From DATAEG01 sp036258135 (lineage in GTDB: Bacteria; Actinomycetota; Actinomycetes; Mycobacteriales; Jatrophihabitantaceae): a stretch of DNA of 24,186 nucleotides. The notes beneath the pieces are model-generated. The model was not told the DNA's origin and did no database searches. It saw only the letters and a list, made by a program, of their open reading frames with translations. This document shows, piece by piece, positions 15,621-22,885 of this stretch (within the stretch, counting starts at the first letter, position 1; each line of letters opens with the position of its first letter). The position numbers were made by a program, and so were the translations under genes. Location of the stretch: positions 1 to 24,186 of the forward strand of contig DATAEG010000058.1 of NCBI GenBank assembly GCA_036258135.1, read 5' to 3'.

Positions 15621-16787
15621 GACCGCCGCGCCCACCGTCGCAGTGGCCAGACCGGTGTCCATCCCGGAACGCCCCGAAGGTGCCACTGGCAAAGCCGCAG
15701 CGGGTGCGGACGAGGCACGCGCGGACGGCGACGTCGGCGGAGCTGGCGGGATGGTCGCCACCGGGCCCTCGAGCCGACCGACCGAACTGCCCGCGGGCAG
15801 CCGGCTGGCCCAAGCCAGTAGGGCGGCCGCCTGCTGGTACTGATCCAGCGGCACCCGTTCGGCCCGCAGGAAGACGATTTCGAGCCGGTGCCCGCCGCGC
15901 TTGGCCACACACATGTAGGTGTGCCGCGCGGCGTCGGTGTAACCGGTCTTGGCGAGAACGGCACCCTTGACGCCGGCCAGGAAGTTCTCCGACTGGTTGT
16001 ACAGCGGGACGCGGCGGTACTTGTGGCCGTGCACCTTCTGCCGGGGCAGGTAGGTCATGAAGGTGCGGTCGTAGGCGACGAACCGCGGCGTGTTGGCCAC
16101 CGCCCGCAACACCAGCGCCATGTCGTACGCGCTGGTCAGCTGCCGCCAGCCGTCCAACCCGGACGGGTGCTCGACGAACGTGTCGTAGCCGCCCAGGGCC
16201 AGGATCTTCTGGTTCATTGCGGCCACCGTCTTAGGTGCTCCGCCGACCGCCTCGGTCAGCGCCATCGCCGCGTCATTCCCCGACATGAGCAACATGGCCT
16301 TGAACAGGGTGTCGACGCGGTAGCGCCCACCGGCGACGAGACCCACTGCCGACCCCTCAACGTTGGCCGCGGAGGCGTGCACTGTCACTACTCGCGATCC
16401 GGGCAGTTCGGGCAGTAGCACCAACGCGGCCAGTGCCTTGAGAATGCTGGCCGGCTGGTAGCGACCGTGCGGGTCGCGCGCGGCCAGGACGGTGCCGGTG
16501 TCGAGATCGGCGATCAGCCAGGCATGGGCGGTGAGGTGTTTCGGCAGCCGCGGGGCGCCCGCGGGCAGAACGAGACCCCGCGACAGCAGGCGCGGTCCGC
16601 CCACAGGTTGCCCGTCCGGGCCGATGCCGCCCAACGGCGGGTGCGGATCGGGCTTGGCCGGTGAGTTGGTGTGCGCGGTTGGCTTGGGCGCGGCCGGGGG
16701 CAGGCTCGGCGCCGCCTGGGCGACCGGCGGGCCCGCCAGCGCCACCGCCAAGGCGGCGCCGGCGACGAGGACGGAACGGCCACGCAC
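15567..16787 (-). CDS. dacA: D-alanyl-D-alanine carboxypeptidase (peptidase S11, penicillin-binding protein)
   Basis: The 406-residue protein trims the terminal D-Ala of peptidoglycan stem peptides. I chose GTG 16787 because it gives MRGRSVLVAGAALAVALAG, a signal peptide ending at AQA-AP. The frame is open to 17192, but that part has no family features. The three active-site motifs are complete: SILK (Ser114, Lys117), SGN (169-171) and KTG (280-282). A Pro/Ala-rich stretch (about 343-372) leads to a C-terminal membrane helix (about 378-398) followed by RRRRR, so the enzyme is held at the membrane by its C-terminus. Gene order trpS, LigT-like, YihY, dacA suggests a conserved neighbourhood. Its stop lies inside the end of the YihY gene. 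Confidence 0.93.
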   Translation of the reverse strand: MRGRSVLVAGAALAVALAGPPVAQAAPSLPPAAPKPTAHTNSPAKPDPHPPLGGIGPDGQPVGGPRLLSRGLVLPAGAPRLPKHLTAHAWLIADLDTGTVLAARDPHGRYQPASILKALAALVLLPELPGSRVVTVHASAANVEGSAVGLVAGGRYRVDTLFKAMLLMSGNDAAMALTEAVGGAPKTVAAMNQKILALGGYDTFVEHPSGLDGWRQLTSAYDMALVLRAVANTPRFVAYDRTFMTYLPRQKVHGHKYRRVPLYNQSENFLAGVKGAVLAKTGYTDAARHTYMCVAKRGGHRLEIVFLRAERVPLDQYQQAAALLAWASRLPAGSSVGRLEGPVATIPPAPPTSPSARASSAPAAALPVAPSGRSGMDTGLATATVGAAVLLGVGGLLLRRRRRVAN

Positions 16788-16872
16788 GGCGCTCAGCGTA
16801 AGCGCTTGCCGGCCGTGCTTGACCGGTTTACGCGTGGCCGATCCGGCCGATGCCCGGCCGGTGGCGGGGCAA

Positions 16873-16887
16873 TGGCAGGACCTGCCA
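16873..16887. promoter_or_regulatory. Perfect 15-base palindrome between dacA and bmp
   Basis: TGGCAGG-A-CCTGCCA is a perfect 7-1-7 inverted repeat in the 262-base divergent gap, 86 bases upstream of dacA and about 160 upstream of the bmp start. It has the form of a dimeric repressor site. Which gene it would serve cannot be told. TTGACC at 16819-16824 is the nearest -35-like box but has no partner. Confidence 0.3.
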
Positions 16888-16966
16888 GAGTGCCGGTTTC
16901 CGGCTGAGTGTCTTGTGGTAGTTCGTCGCGCACCCACAACGATCGTGTTACGCAGCCGCCACTGGC

Positions 16967-16997
16967 TTCGCCGTGCCGCCTCACGTCGGGCTAGGGT
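16967..16997 (+). promoter_or_regulatory. Candidate promoter of the nucleoside operon
   Basis: TAGGGT (16992-16997) is a good actinobacterial -10 box, and TTCGCC (16967-16972) is a weak -35 with a long 19-base spacer. The transcript would start near 17004 and have a leader of about 45 bases ending in AGGAG (17040-17044) before GTG 17050. Confidence 0.35.
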
Positions 16998-17049
16998 GAG
17001 GCCACTTTCCGTGCGTCCATGGCGGACGCTCGTCTGGTTAGGAGTTCCT

Positions 17050-18183
17050 GTGTCACGTGTGAAACGTGCTGTGCTGCTTGCCGTGGTGGCGGCGCTCAGC
17101 CTGGGGCTGACCGCATGTAGCAAAACCAAGAACAACAACACCGCCAGCGGTAGCGGATCCACCGCGGCCGCGAAGCAGAAGCCGGTCACCATGTGGGTCG
17201 ACTCCGACGGATGCGAGACCGCTCAGCAGTATTGCAACGTGTTCCTGACCACGGTCCTCAAGAACGTGAAGGACGAGGTCAAGCTCTCTGTCGAGAACGC
17301 TTCCGCTAACGTCCACCCGACGACCGACACGCTTGGTGACCTGTCGAACGGCGGTACCGGGCTCGCTCCCTTCCACGACTTCGACAGCAAGGTCTCCAGC
17401 GACCTCAAGGGTGAACTGGACAAGATCAAGCAGGACATCGTCTCCGGGACGATCAAGATCACCTCGCCGTCGCAGCCAACAGGCGACGACAAGCTCACCC
17501 CGCCGTCATCAGGCGGCAACGCCAACTACAAGGCGTGCATGGTGACCGACACCGGCGGCATCGACGACAAGTCGTTCAACGCGGCCGCGTGGGCCGGGAT
17601 GCAGGAGGCTCAGTCGGACGGCAAGGGCAAGGTTAGCTACGTCCAGTCGAAGACGCAGACTGACTACGTCCCGAATATCAATGCGCTGCTCAAGCAGAAG
17701 TGCCAGTTGATCATCGGTGTCGGCGGCCTGATGGCCGACGCGATCAACAACGCGGCCAAGAAGAACCCGAAGACCTACTTCGCCATCGTCGACTCGAACG
17801 GCAACGGCACCAACCTCCAGGGTCTTCAGATCAACACCGCGCAGTCCGGCTTCCTGGGCGGGTACCTAGCGGCCGGTTACTCCAAGAGCGGCGTGGTGGC
17901 TACGTACGGAGGTCTGAACATCAAGCCCGTCACGGTGTACATGGACGGCTTCTGGGAGGGCGTGCAGTACTACAACAAGCAGAAGGGCAAGTCGGTCAAG
18001 GTGCTCGGCTGGGACGAGACCAACCAGAAGGGCGGCACCTTCGCCGGCTCCTTCACCGACCAGGGCAAAGGACAGCAGATCACCCAGAACTTCATCAACC
18101 AGGGTGCTGACGTGATCTTCCCGGTGGCCGGTGGCACGGGTCTCGGCAGCGCCGCGGCCTGCCAGTCGGCGTCGGGCTCGTAA
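17050..18183 (+). CDS. BMP-family nucleoside-binding lipoprotein, apparently circularly permuted
   Basis: This 377-residue lipoprotein starts at GTG 17050 (AGGAG five bases upstream) and has a signal peptide with lipobox LTAC, lipid on Cys23. It should be the substrate-binding subunit of the ABC importer that follows. The order of its parts is odd. Residues 45-142 (MWVDSDGCETAQQYC, then GGTGLAPFHDFDSK, then ELDKIKQDIVSGTIKI) match what is normally the last 90-100 residues of a BMP domain. A Pro/Gly/Ser linker (about 138-160) then leads into the usual start, YKACMVTDTGGIDDKSFN (160-177). The protein continues in normal order through LIIGVGGLMAD, DGFWEGVQYYN and VLGWDETNQKGGTF to IFPVAGGTGLGSAAA, and stops where the closing segment should follow. 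There is no frameshift, and all parts of one domain are present once. Confidence 0.9.
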   Translation: MSRVKRAVLLAVVAALSLGLTACSKTKNNNTASGSGSTAAAKQKPVTMWVDSDGCETAQQYCNVFLTTVLKNVKDEVKLSVENASANVHPTTDTLGDLSNGGTGLAPFHDFDSKVSSDLKGELDKIKQDIVSGTIKITSPSQPTGDDKLTPPSSGGNANYKACMVTDTGGIDDKSFNAAAWAGMQEAQSDGKGKVSYVQSKTQTDYVPNINALLKQKCQLIIGVGGLMADAINNAAKKNPKTYFAIVDSNGNGTNLQGLQINTAQSGFLGGYLAAGYSKSGVVATYGGLNIKPVTVYMDGFWEGVQYYNKQKGKSVKVLGWDETNQKGGTFAGSFTDQGKGQQITQNFINQGADVIFPVAGGTGLGSAAACQSASGS

Positions 18184-18204
18184 CCGAAGGAGTGCCGCTA
18201 GTCC

Positions 18205-18263
18205 CACGACCTCGCTGCGCCGGGTAGGTTCTCCACGAGACCGCCCGGGGCAGCGAGGTCGTG
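18205..18263 (+). terminator. Long stem-loop between bmp and the ATPase gene
   Basis: CACGACCTCGCTGC (18205-18218) and GCAGCGAGGTCGTG (18250-18263) form a perfect 14-bp stem. After a G-G mismatch, CCGGG (18220-18224) and CCCGG (18244-18248) add five more pairs around a 19-base loop. No U-run follows, as is common in actinobacteria. Its place after the first gene of an importer operon suits partial termination or protection of the lipoprotein mRNA, giving more binding protein than ATPase. CCCACGTGGG (18267-18276) is a separate 10-base palindrome right after it. Confidence 0.55.
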
Positions 18264-18295
18264 TGTCCCACGTGGGGTTCGCTGACGGAGGTGCC

Positions 18296-19864
18296 GTGAG
18301 GCTCGAACTGCGCGGCGTCACCAAGAGGTTCGGCTCGCTCGTTGCCAACGACGCGATCGACCTCGTCGTCGAGCCGGGCGAGATCCACGCCCTGCTCGGC
18401 GAGAACGGCGCCGGCAAGTCGACCCTGATGAACGTCCTCTACGGGCTGTACCACCCGGACGCGGGAGAGATCCTGATGGACGGCAAGCCGGTGTCGTTCT
18501 CGGGTCCAGGCGAAGCCATCGCGGCCGGCATCGGGATGGTGCATCAGCACTTCATGCTCATCCCGGTATTCACGGTGGCCGAGAACGTCATGCTCGGCCA
18601 TGAATGGACGACCGGACCGGCCGGCGTGCTGTCACGGCGGACCGCCCGCGCCGAGGTAGGCAAGCTCAGCGACGAGTTCGGCATGCGGGTGGATCCGGAT
18701 GCGCTCGTCGGCGATCTGCCGGTCGGTGTGCAGCAACGCGTGGAGATCCTCAAGGCGCTCATCCGGCATGCCGAAGTGTTGATCCTCGACGAGCCCACCG
18801 CCGTGCTGACGCCCCAGGAGATCGACGACCTCATCCGGGTCATGCGCGATCTCAAGGCTTCCGGCACGTCAATCGTGTTCATCACCCACAAGCTGCGCGA
18901 GGTCAAGGCCATCGCCGACAAGATCACTGTCATCCGCCGCGGCAAGGTCGTCGGCCAAGCGCGACCGGACTCCAGCGAGACGGAGCTGGCGACGATGATG
19001 GTCGGCCGCGACGTGGCGCTGACCGTCGACAAGGGCCCGGCCAAGCCAGGCGAAGTCACCCTGGAGATCGACGACCTCGTCGTCAAGGACGACCGCGGCA
19101 CTGTCACCGTCGATAGCGTCTCCCTCGAGGTACGCGCGGGCGAGATTCTGGCCCTCGCCGGCGTCCAGGGCAACGGCCAGGAGGAGCTGGTCGAGACGCT
19201 TCTGGGACTGCGCATCCCGGTCTCGGGTTCGATCCGGTTGGACGGCGCTGCCATCACGACCGAGACGCCGCACCAGATCCTCGACCGTGCGGTCGGCTTC
19301 GTCCCGGAGGACCGTCAGCGAGACGGGTTGGTGGCCAGTTTCACTATTGCCGAGAACCTCGTGCTCAACCAGAGCGACCGCGAGCCCTACGCCCGCGGGC
19401 TGAACATGCGGTCCGGACCGATCGAGGCGAACGCCCGCGCCCGGGTGCGCGAGTTCGATATCCGGACCCCGTCGATCGACGCCCCGGCCGGCACGCTCTC
19501 CGGTGGTAACCAGCAGAAGCTCGTCATCGCTCGCGAGATGTCACGTCCGTTGCGGCTGTTCGTCGCCTCACAGCCGACCCGCGGCGTGGACGTCGGCGCC
19601 CAGGAGTTCATCCACACCCGCATGGTGGCCGAGCGGGACCGCGGCACCGCCGTGGTCCTCGTGTCGACCGAGCTCGACGAGGTGCTCGGGCTGGCCGACC
19701 GTATCGCGGTGATGTATCGCGGCAAGATCGTCGGCATCCTCCCGGCTGGTGCCAGTCGGGACGAGGTGGGCCTGATGATGGCCGGCGCCACGCAGGAGCA
19801 GGCGCACATTGAAGCGGAGGCGCACCCCACCGCCATCGCTGCCGTTGAACAGGCCGAGTCATGA
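18296..19864 (+). CDS. Nucleoside/sugar ABC importer ATPase with two ABC domains
   Basis: The 522-residue protein contains two ATP-binding domains in tandem, as in the RbsA/MglA and BmpB-type importer ATPases. GTG 18296 is preceded by GGAGG (18287-18291) and gives MRLELRGVTKRFG. Domain 1 has Walker A GENGAGKST, a signature-region LPVGVQQRVEILKAL and Walker B VLILDEPTAVLTPQE. Domain 2 has the usual degenerate Walker A (GVQGNGQEEL), signature LSGGNQQK and the degenerate Walker B region LFVASQPTRGVDVGA. Only one of the two sites is therefore likely to be fully active, which is normal for this group. It powers the permease encoded after a 130-base spacer, with the BMP lipoprotein as donor. Confidence 0.94.
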   Translation: MRLELRGVTKRFGSLVANDAIDLVVEPGEIHALLGENGAGKSTLMNVLYGLYHPDAGEILMDGKPVSFSGPGEAIAAGIGMVHQHFMLIPVFTVAENVMLGHEWTTGPAGVLSRRTARAEVGKLSDEFGMRVDPDALVGDLPVGVQQRVEILKALIRHAEVLILDEPTAVLTPQEIDDLIRVMRDLKASGTSIVFITHKLREVKAIADKITVIRRGKVVGQARPDSSETELATMMVGRDVALTVDKGPAKPGEVTLEIDDLVVKDDRGTVTVDSVSLEVRAGEILALAGVQGNGQEELVETLLGLRIPVSGSIRLDGAAITTETPHQILDRAVGFVPEDRQRDGLVASFTIAENLVLNQSDREPYARGLNMRSGPIEANARARVREFDIRTPSIDAPAGTLSGGNQQKLVIAREMSRPLRLFVASQPTRGVDVGAQEFIHTRMVAERDRGTAVVLVSTELDEVLGLADRIAVMYRGKIVGILPAGASRDEVGLMMAGATQEQAHIEAEAHPTAIAAVEQAES

Positions 19865-19998
19865 TCACCCCACGAAACCGCTCCGCATACAACGCTCTGC
19901 GCTTTCGCGGGCAGGGCCTACGCCGCCGGTCACCAATGCGGGCCATGCCCGATCCGCGTGGTCCAGTTGATGGTGCACCGGTGAGGGCCGACTCATGA
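19861..19998 (+). CDS. Possible 45-residue ORF linking the ATPase and permease genes (doubtful)
   Basis: A small frame opens at ATG 19861, sharing ATGA with the ATPase stop, and closes at TGA 19996-19998, sharing ATGA with the permease start at 19995. It would encode a 45-residue, very Arg-rich peptide (MITPRNRSAYNALRFRG...). I count 28 of 45 codons ending in G or C, clearly fewer than in the genes around it, which argues against real coding. Its value may be translational: ribosomes leaving the ATPase gene could read through to the permease start. There is no ribosome site of its own and no recognised domain. It overlaps an imperfect stem-loop, so a purely structural spacer is the main alternative. 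Confidence 0.25.
   Translation: MITPRNRSAYNALRFRGQGLRRRSPMRAMPDPRGPVDGAPVRADS
19865..19911 (+). repeat. Repeated intercistronic stem-loop element, copy 1
   Basis: The 22 bases 19865-19886 (core CACGAAA...CGCTCCGC) recur at 24165-24186 with 20 of 22 matching. Here they start directly after the ATPase stop codon. Bases 19869-19881 and 19899-19911 form a 13-position stem with two mismatches (inner pairing CGAAA with TTTCG) and a 17-base loop. It may be an mRNA-processing or stabilising element of this operon. Confidence 0.45.
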
Positions 19999-22493
19999 CC
20001 GTCGTCGGCGCGACTGAGGACCAGGCCCCGGCACCAGTCACGATGCTCGGCGAGTCCGGGGCGCGCGCCAGTCGGTGGGACAACGTCGTCGTCACGGCGC
20101 TCGCCTTCGTGCTGGCGGGCGCCTGCGGCGCGCTGCTGATGATGTTCTCCGACGACGTGGTGCGTCACGACATCACCAACGACCCAGGCGCGTTCGTGGG
20201 CGACGCGTGGCGCGTGGTCAGCGGTGGGTACACCGCCATGTTCGAAGGCGGCATCTACGACTTTCACAACGACGGGACGGTGGCCGGGATCTTCGGGCCG
20301 ATCTCGGGCTCGATCTTCCGGGCCGCCCCGCTCATCCTCGCTGGTCTGGGCGTCACGCTGGCGTTCCGCGCCGGGCTGTTCAACATCGGCGGTGAAGGTC
20401 AGATCATCGTCGGCGCGACCTTCGCCGGGTACGTGGGCTTCGGCGTTTCGTTGCCGCCGGTCATCCACCTGGCTGCGGCCATCATCGCGGGCATCATCGG
20501 CGGTGCGCTGTGGGGCTTCATCGCCGGGATTCTCAAAGCGAAAGCGGGCGCGCATGAGGTCATTTCGACGATCATGCTCAACTACATCGCCATATACGGC
20601 CTGCAATATCTGCTGAAAAAGACGTGGTTCGCGGCGGCTGGGTCCGACCAGGCCAGCAAGGTCGTCGACGGCTCGGCCCGCCTGCCGCACATTGCGGGTA
20701 GCTCGCTGCCGTTGGACTTCGCGGTCATCCTGGGCATCGCGTCGGCGATCGGTGTGTGGTGGCTGTTCTCCCGAAGCACCATCGGGTTCCGGCTGCGGGC
20801 GGTGGGCGCCAACCCGGCCGCGGCCCGGACCGCCGGCATGAACGTGGCCAACAGCACGATGCTGGCGATGGCGCTGGCCGGCGCCCTCGCGGGCCTGGCC
20901 GGTGTGGTGATCGTGCTCGGCGGCGCCACGTCGTACCAGGTCACGCAGGGGATCTCGTCCAACATCGGATTCGACGCGCTCACTGTCTCCCTGCTCGGAC
21001 GGCTGAGCCCGTGGGGCACGGTCTACGCGGGCCTGCTATTCGGCATCCTCAAGCAGGGTGGCACCGAGATGCAGGCGACGGTCGCCATCCCCGTCGACAT
21101 CGTCACGGTGATCCAGGCGCTCATCGTGATCTTCATCGCCGCGCCGCAGCTGACTCGCTCGATCTTCCGCCTTCCCTCACACGGCATGACCGCCTTCAAT
21201 ACCGCCACGACGAACCTGGCGGTGGCGGTGACCACCGAGACGGTGCCGCGCATCCCGCGTCACCTGCTGGTCGGTGGGACGCAGATCGCGGCCGGCCTGT
21301 TCGGTCTCTGGGCGTTCGCCCTCGGACCGCGGTCGGAATACACCGCCACGTTCCAACTCTCACTGCCGGGCTCCGCGGTCGACCTGGGCGGGGTCGCGAT
21401 ACAGACTCGCCCGGTCAACATCGTGCTGTGCCTGCTGGTCGTAGCCGCGGGCGTGCTTCGCATCACGGGCAAGCTCGCCGCGAAGTGGTGCGCGACGATT
21501 GCCGTCGTCGGGCTCCTGTGTGCGATGATCATCTGGTCGGTGGCCGGATCGCCGAACGGCCTGAACGTGGTGTCGTTGCTCCAGGGCTCATTGTTCCCGC
21601 TTGCCATCCCGCTGATTCTTGGTGCCATAGCGGGCGTCATCGGCGAGCGCGCCGGGGTGGTCAATGTCGCCATCGAAGGCCAGCTGCTGTTCGGTGCCTT
21701 CGTGGCCGCCGTGGTCGGCACCATCGCCGCCAGTGCCTGGGCCGGACTGATCGGCGGCATGGTGGCGGGGCTGCTGATCGGTGCCATTCTCGCCGGTCTC
21801 GCCATCCGTTACCTGGTCGACCAGGTCATCGTGGGCGTCGTGCTGAACGTGTTCGTCCTCGGCCTGACGACGTTCCTCTACAGCAAGGTGCTCCAGCCCG
21901 GGAACAACAGCACCCTCTACAACCAGCCGGCCCACTTCCACATCTACAAGGTCCCGGTGCTCAGCGACATCCCGCTGATCGGGCCGGTGTTCTTCTCCGG
22001 GACGGTCATGCTGTACCTGACCTACGTGGTGGTCGTGCTGGCCCAGTTCGGCCTCTTCTACACGCGGTGGGGGCTGCGGGTCCGATCGGTCGGTGAGCAC
22101 CCGCGCGCCGCGGACACTGTCGGCATCAACGTCAACCGGACCCGGTACCGCTCCGTGTGGCTCGCCGGATGCGTGGCGGGAGCCGGCGGTGCGTTCCTCG
22201 TCATCGGGTCTGGCGCCGCGAACACATTCCAGATCAACATGAGCGCCGGCCAGGGTTTCATCGCGCTCGCCGCGGTGATCTTCGGCAAGTGGACGCCACG
22301 CGGCGCCGTGCTGGCCTGTCTGCTCTTCGGCTTCGCCAACCAGCTCCAGGTGCTGCTCCAGCAGGCCGGATCGCCCATCCCGAGCGACCTGCTTCTGATG
22401 GCGCCGTATGTGGTCGTGTTGTTCGCGGTGGCCGGCTTCATCGGACGGGTGCGGCCACCCGCCGCCGATGGCCAGCCCTACGTCGCTAGATGA
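19995..22493 (+). CDS. Fused double permease of the nucleoside ABC importer
   Basis: This 832-residue membrane protein contains two BPD_transp_2 permease domains that are usually separate subunits of about 350-420 residues. Domain 1 lies at about residues 30-385 and domain 2 at about 415-825. Each has its own loop expected to contact the ATPase: GANPAAARTAGMN at about 272 in domain 1 and GEHPRAADTVGIN at about 700 in domain 2. GLFNIGGEGQIIVGA in domain 1 and ERAGVVNVAIEGQLLFGA in domain 2 are the matching family signatures. The joint (about 385-425, containing SHGMTAFNTATTNLAVAV) looks like a short linker. ATG 19995 is the first start after an in-frame stop at 19968. Its stop overlaps the cdd start (ATGA). 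Confidence 0.92.
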   Translation: MTVVGATEDQAPAPVTMLGESGARASRWDNVVVTALAFVLAGACGALLMMFSDDVVRHDITNDPGAFVGDAWRVVSGGYTAMFEGGIYDFHNDGTVAGIFGPISGSIFRAAPLILAGLGVTLAFRAGLFNIGGEGQIIVGATFAGYVGFGVSLPPVIHLAAAIIAGIIGGALWGFIAGILKAKAGAHEVISTIMLNYIAIYGLQYLLKKTWFAAAGSDQASKVVDGSARLPHIAGSSLPLDFAVILGIASAIGVWWLFSRSTIGFRLRAVGANPAAARTAGMNVANSTMLAMALAGALAGLAGVVIVLGGATSYQVTQGISSNIGFDALTVSLLGRLSPWGTVYAGLLFGILKQGGTEMQATVAIPVDIVTVIQALIVIFIAAPQLTRSIFRLPSHGMTAFNTATTNLAVAVTTETVPRIPRHLLVGGTQIAAGLFGLWAFALGPRSEYTATFQLSLPGSAVDLGGVAIQTRPVNIVLCLLVVAAGVLRITGKLAAKWCATIAVVGLLCAMIIWSVAGSPNGLNVVSLLQGSLFPLAIPLILGAIAGVIGERAGVVNVAIEGQLLFGAFVAAVVGTIAASAWAGLIGGMVAGLLIGAILAGLAIRYLVDQVIVGVVLNVFVLGLTTFLYSKVLQPGNNSTLYNQPAHFHIYKVPVLSDIPLIGPVFFSGTVMLYLTYVVVVLAQFGLFYTRWGLRVRSVGEHPRAADTVGINVNRTRYRSVWLAGCVAGAGGAFLVIGSGAANTFQINMSAGQGFIALAAVIFGKWTPRGAVLACLLFGFANQLQVLLQQAGSPIPSDLLLMAPYVVVLFAVAGFIGRVRPPAADGQPYVAR

Positions 22494-22885
22494 GCTACCC
22501 CTCGGTCGATTGGGAAGCGCTGCGGGCCGCAGCGCGCGAGGCGATGACGCACGCGTACGCGCCGTACTCGAACCATCCCGTCGGTGCTGCTGCCCTAGTG
22601 GATGACGGTCGCGTCGTCACTGGCTGCAACGTCGAAAATGCCTCGTACGGCTTGACGCTCTGCGCCGAGTGCGGCCTGGTCTCAACGCTGCACGCCACCG
22701 GCGGCGGGCGCCTGGTCGCGTTCGTGTGCGTCAACAGGACGGGCACGCCCATCATGCCGTGCGGACGGTGCCGTCAGCTGTTGTGGGAGCACGGCGGCGC
22801 GGAGCTGCTGGTGGACACCGATCAGGGGCCGATGGCGATGAGCGCCGTGCTGCCGAAGTCTTTCGACGCCAGGGATCTTGGGTGA
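22490..22885 (+). CDS. cdd: Cytidine deaminase
   Basis: The 131-residue enzyme converts cytidine and deoxycytidine to uridine and deoxyuridine in the cytoplasm. It is the short, tetrameric type. Zinc ligands are Cys58 (LTLCAECG), Cys91 and Cys94 (MPCGRC), with the proton-shuttling Glu60. NVENASYGLTLCAE is the nucleoside-binding signature of the family. ATG 22490 overlaps the permease stop (ATGA) and its own stop overlaps the phosphorylase start (GTGA), so transport and salvage genes are translationally coupled. This strongly suggests that the importer carries pyrimidine nucleosides. Confidence 0.96.
   Translation: MSYPSVDWEALRAAAREAMTHAYAPYSNHPVGAAALVDDGRVVTGCNVENASYGLTLCAECGLVSTLHATGGGRLVAFVCVNRTGTPIMPCGRCRQLLWEHGGAELLVDTDQGPMAMSAVLPKSFDARDLG

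Noticed and set aside
16913..16939. TTGTGG...CCACAA inverted repeat in the dacA/bmp gap
   Set aside because: Arms of only 6 bases with a 15-base spacer, expected by chance, and weaker than the palindrome at 16873-16887.
16788..17192. N-terminal extension of dacA to 17192
   Set aside because: It would run over the bmp start and promoter, and the natural signal peptide begins at 16787.
17050..18183. The BMP gene as a C-terminally truncated pseudogene
   Set aside because: The missing closing segment is not lost. It is present once, in frame, after the lipobox, and codon use is normal throughout.
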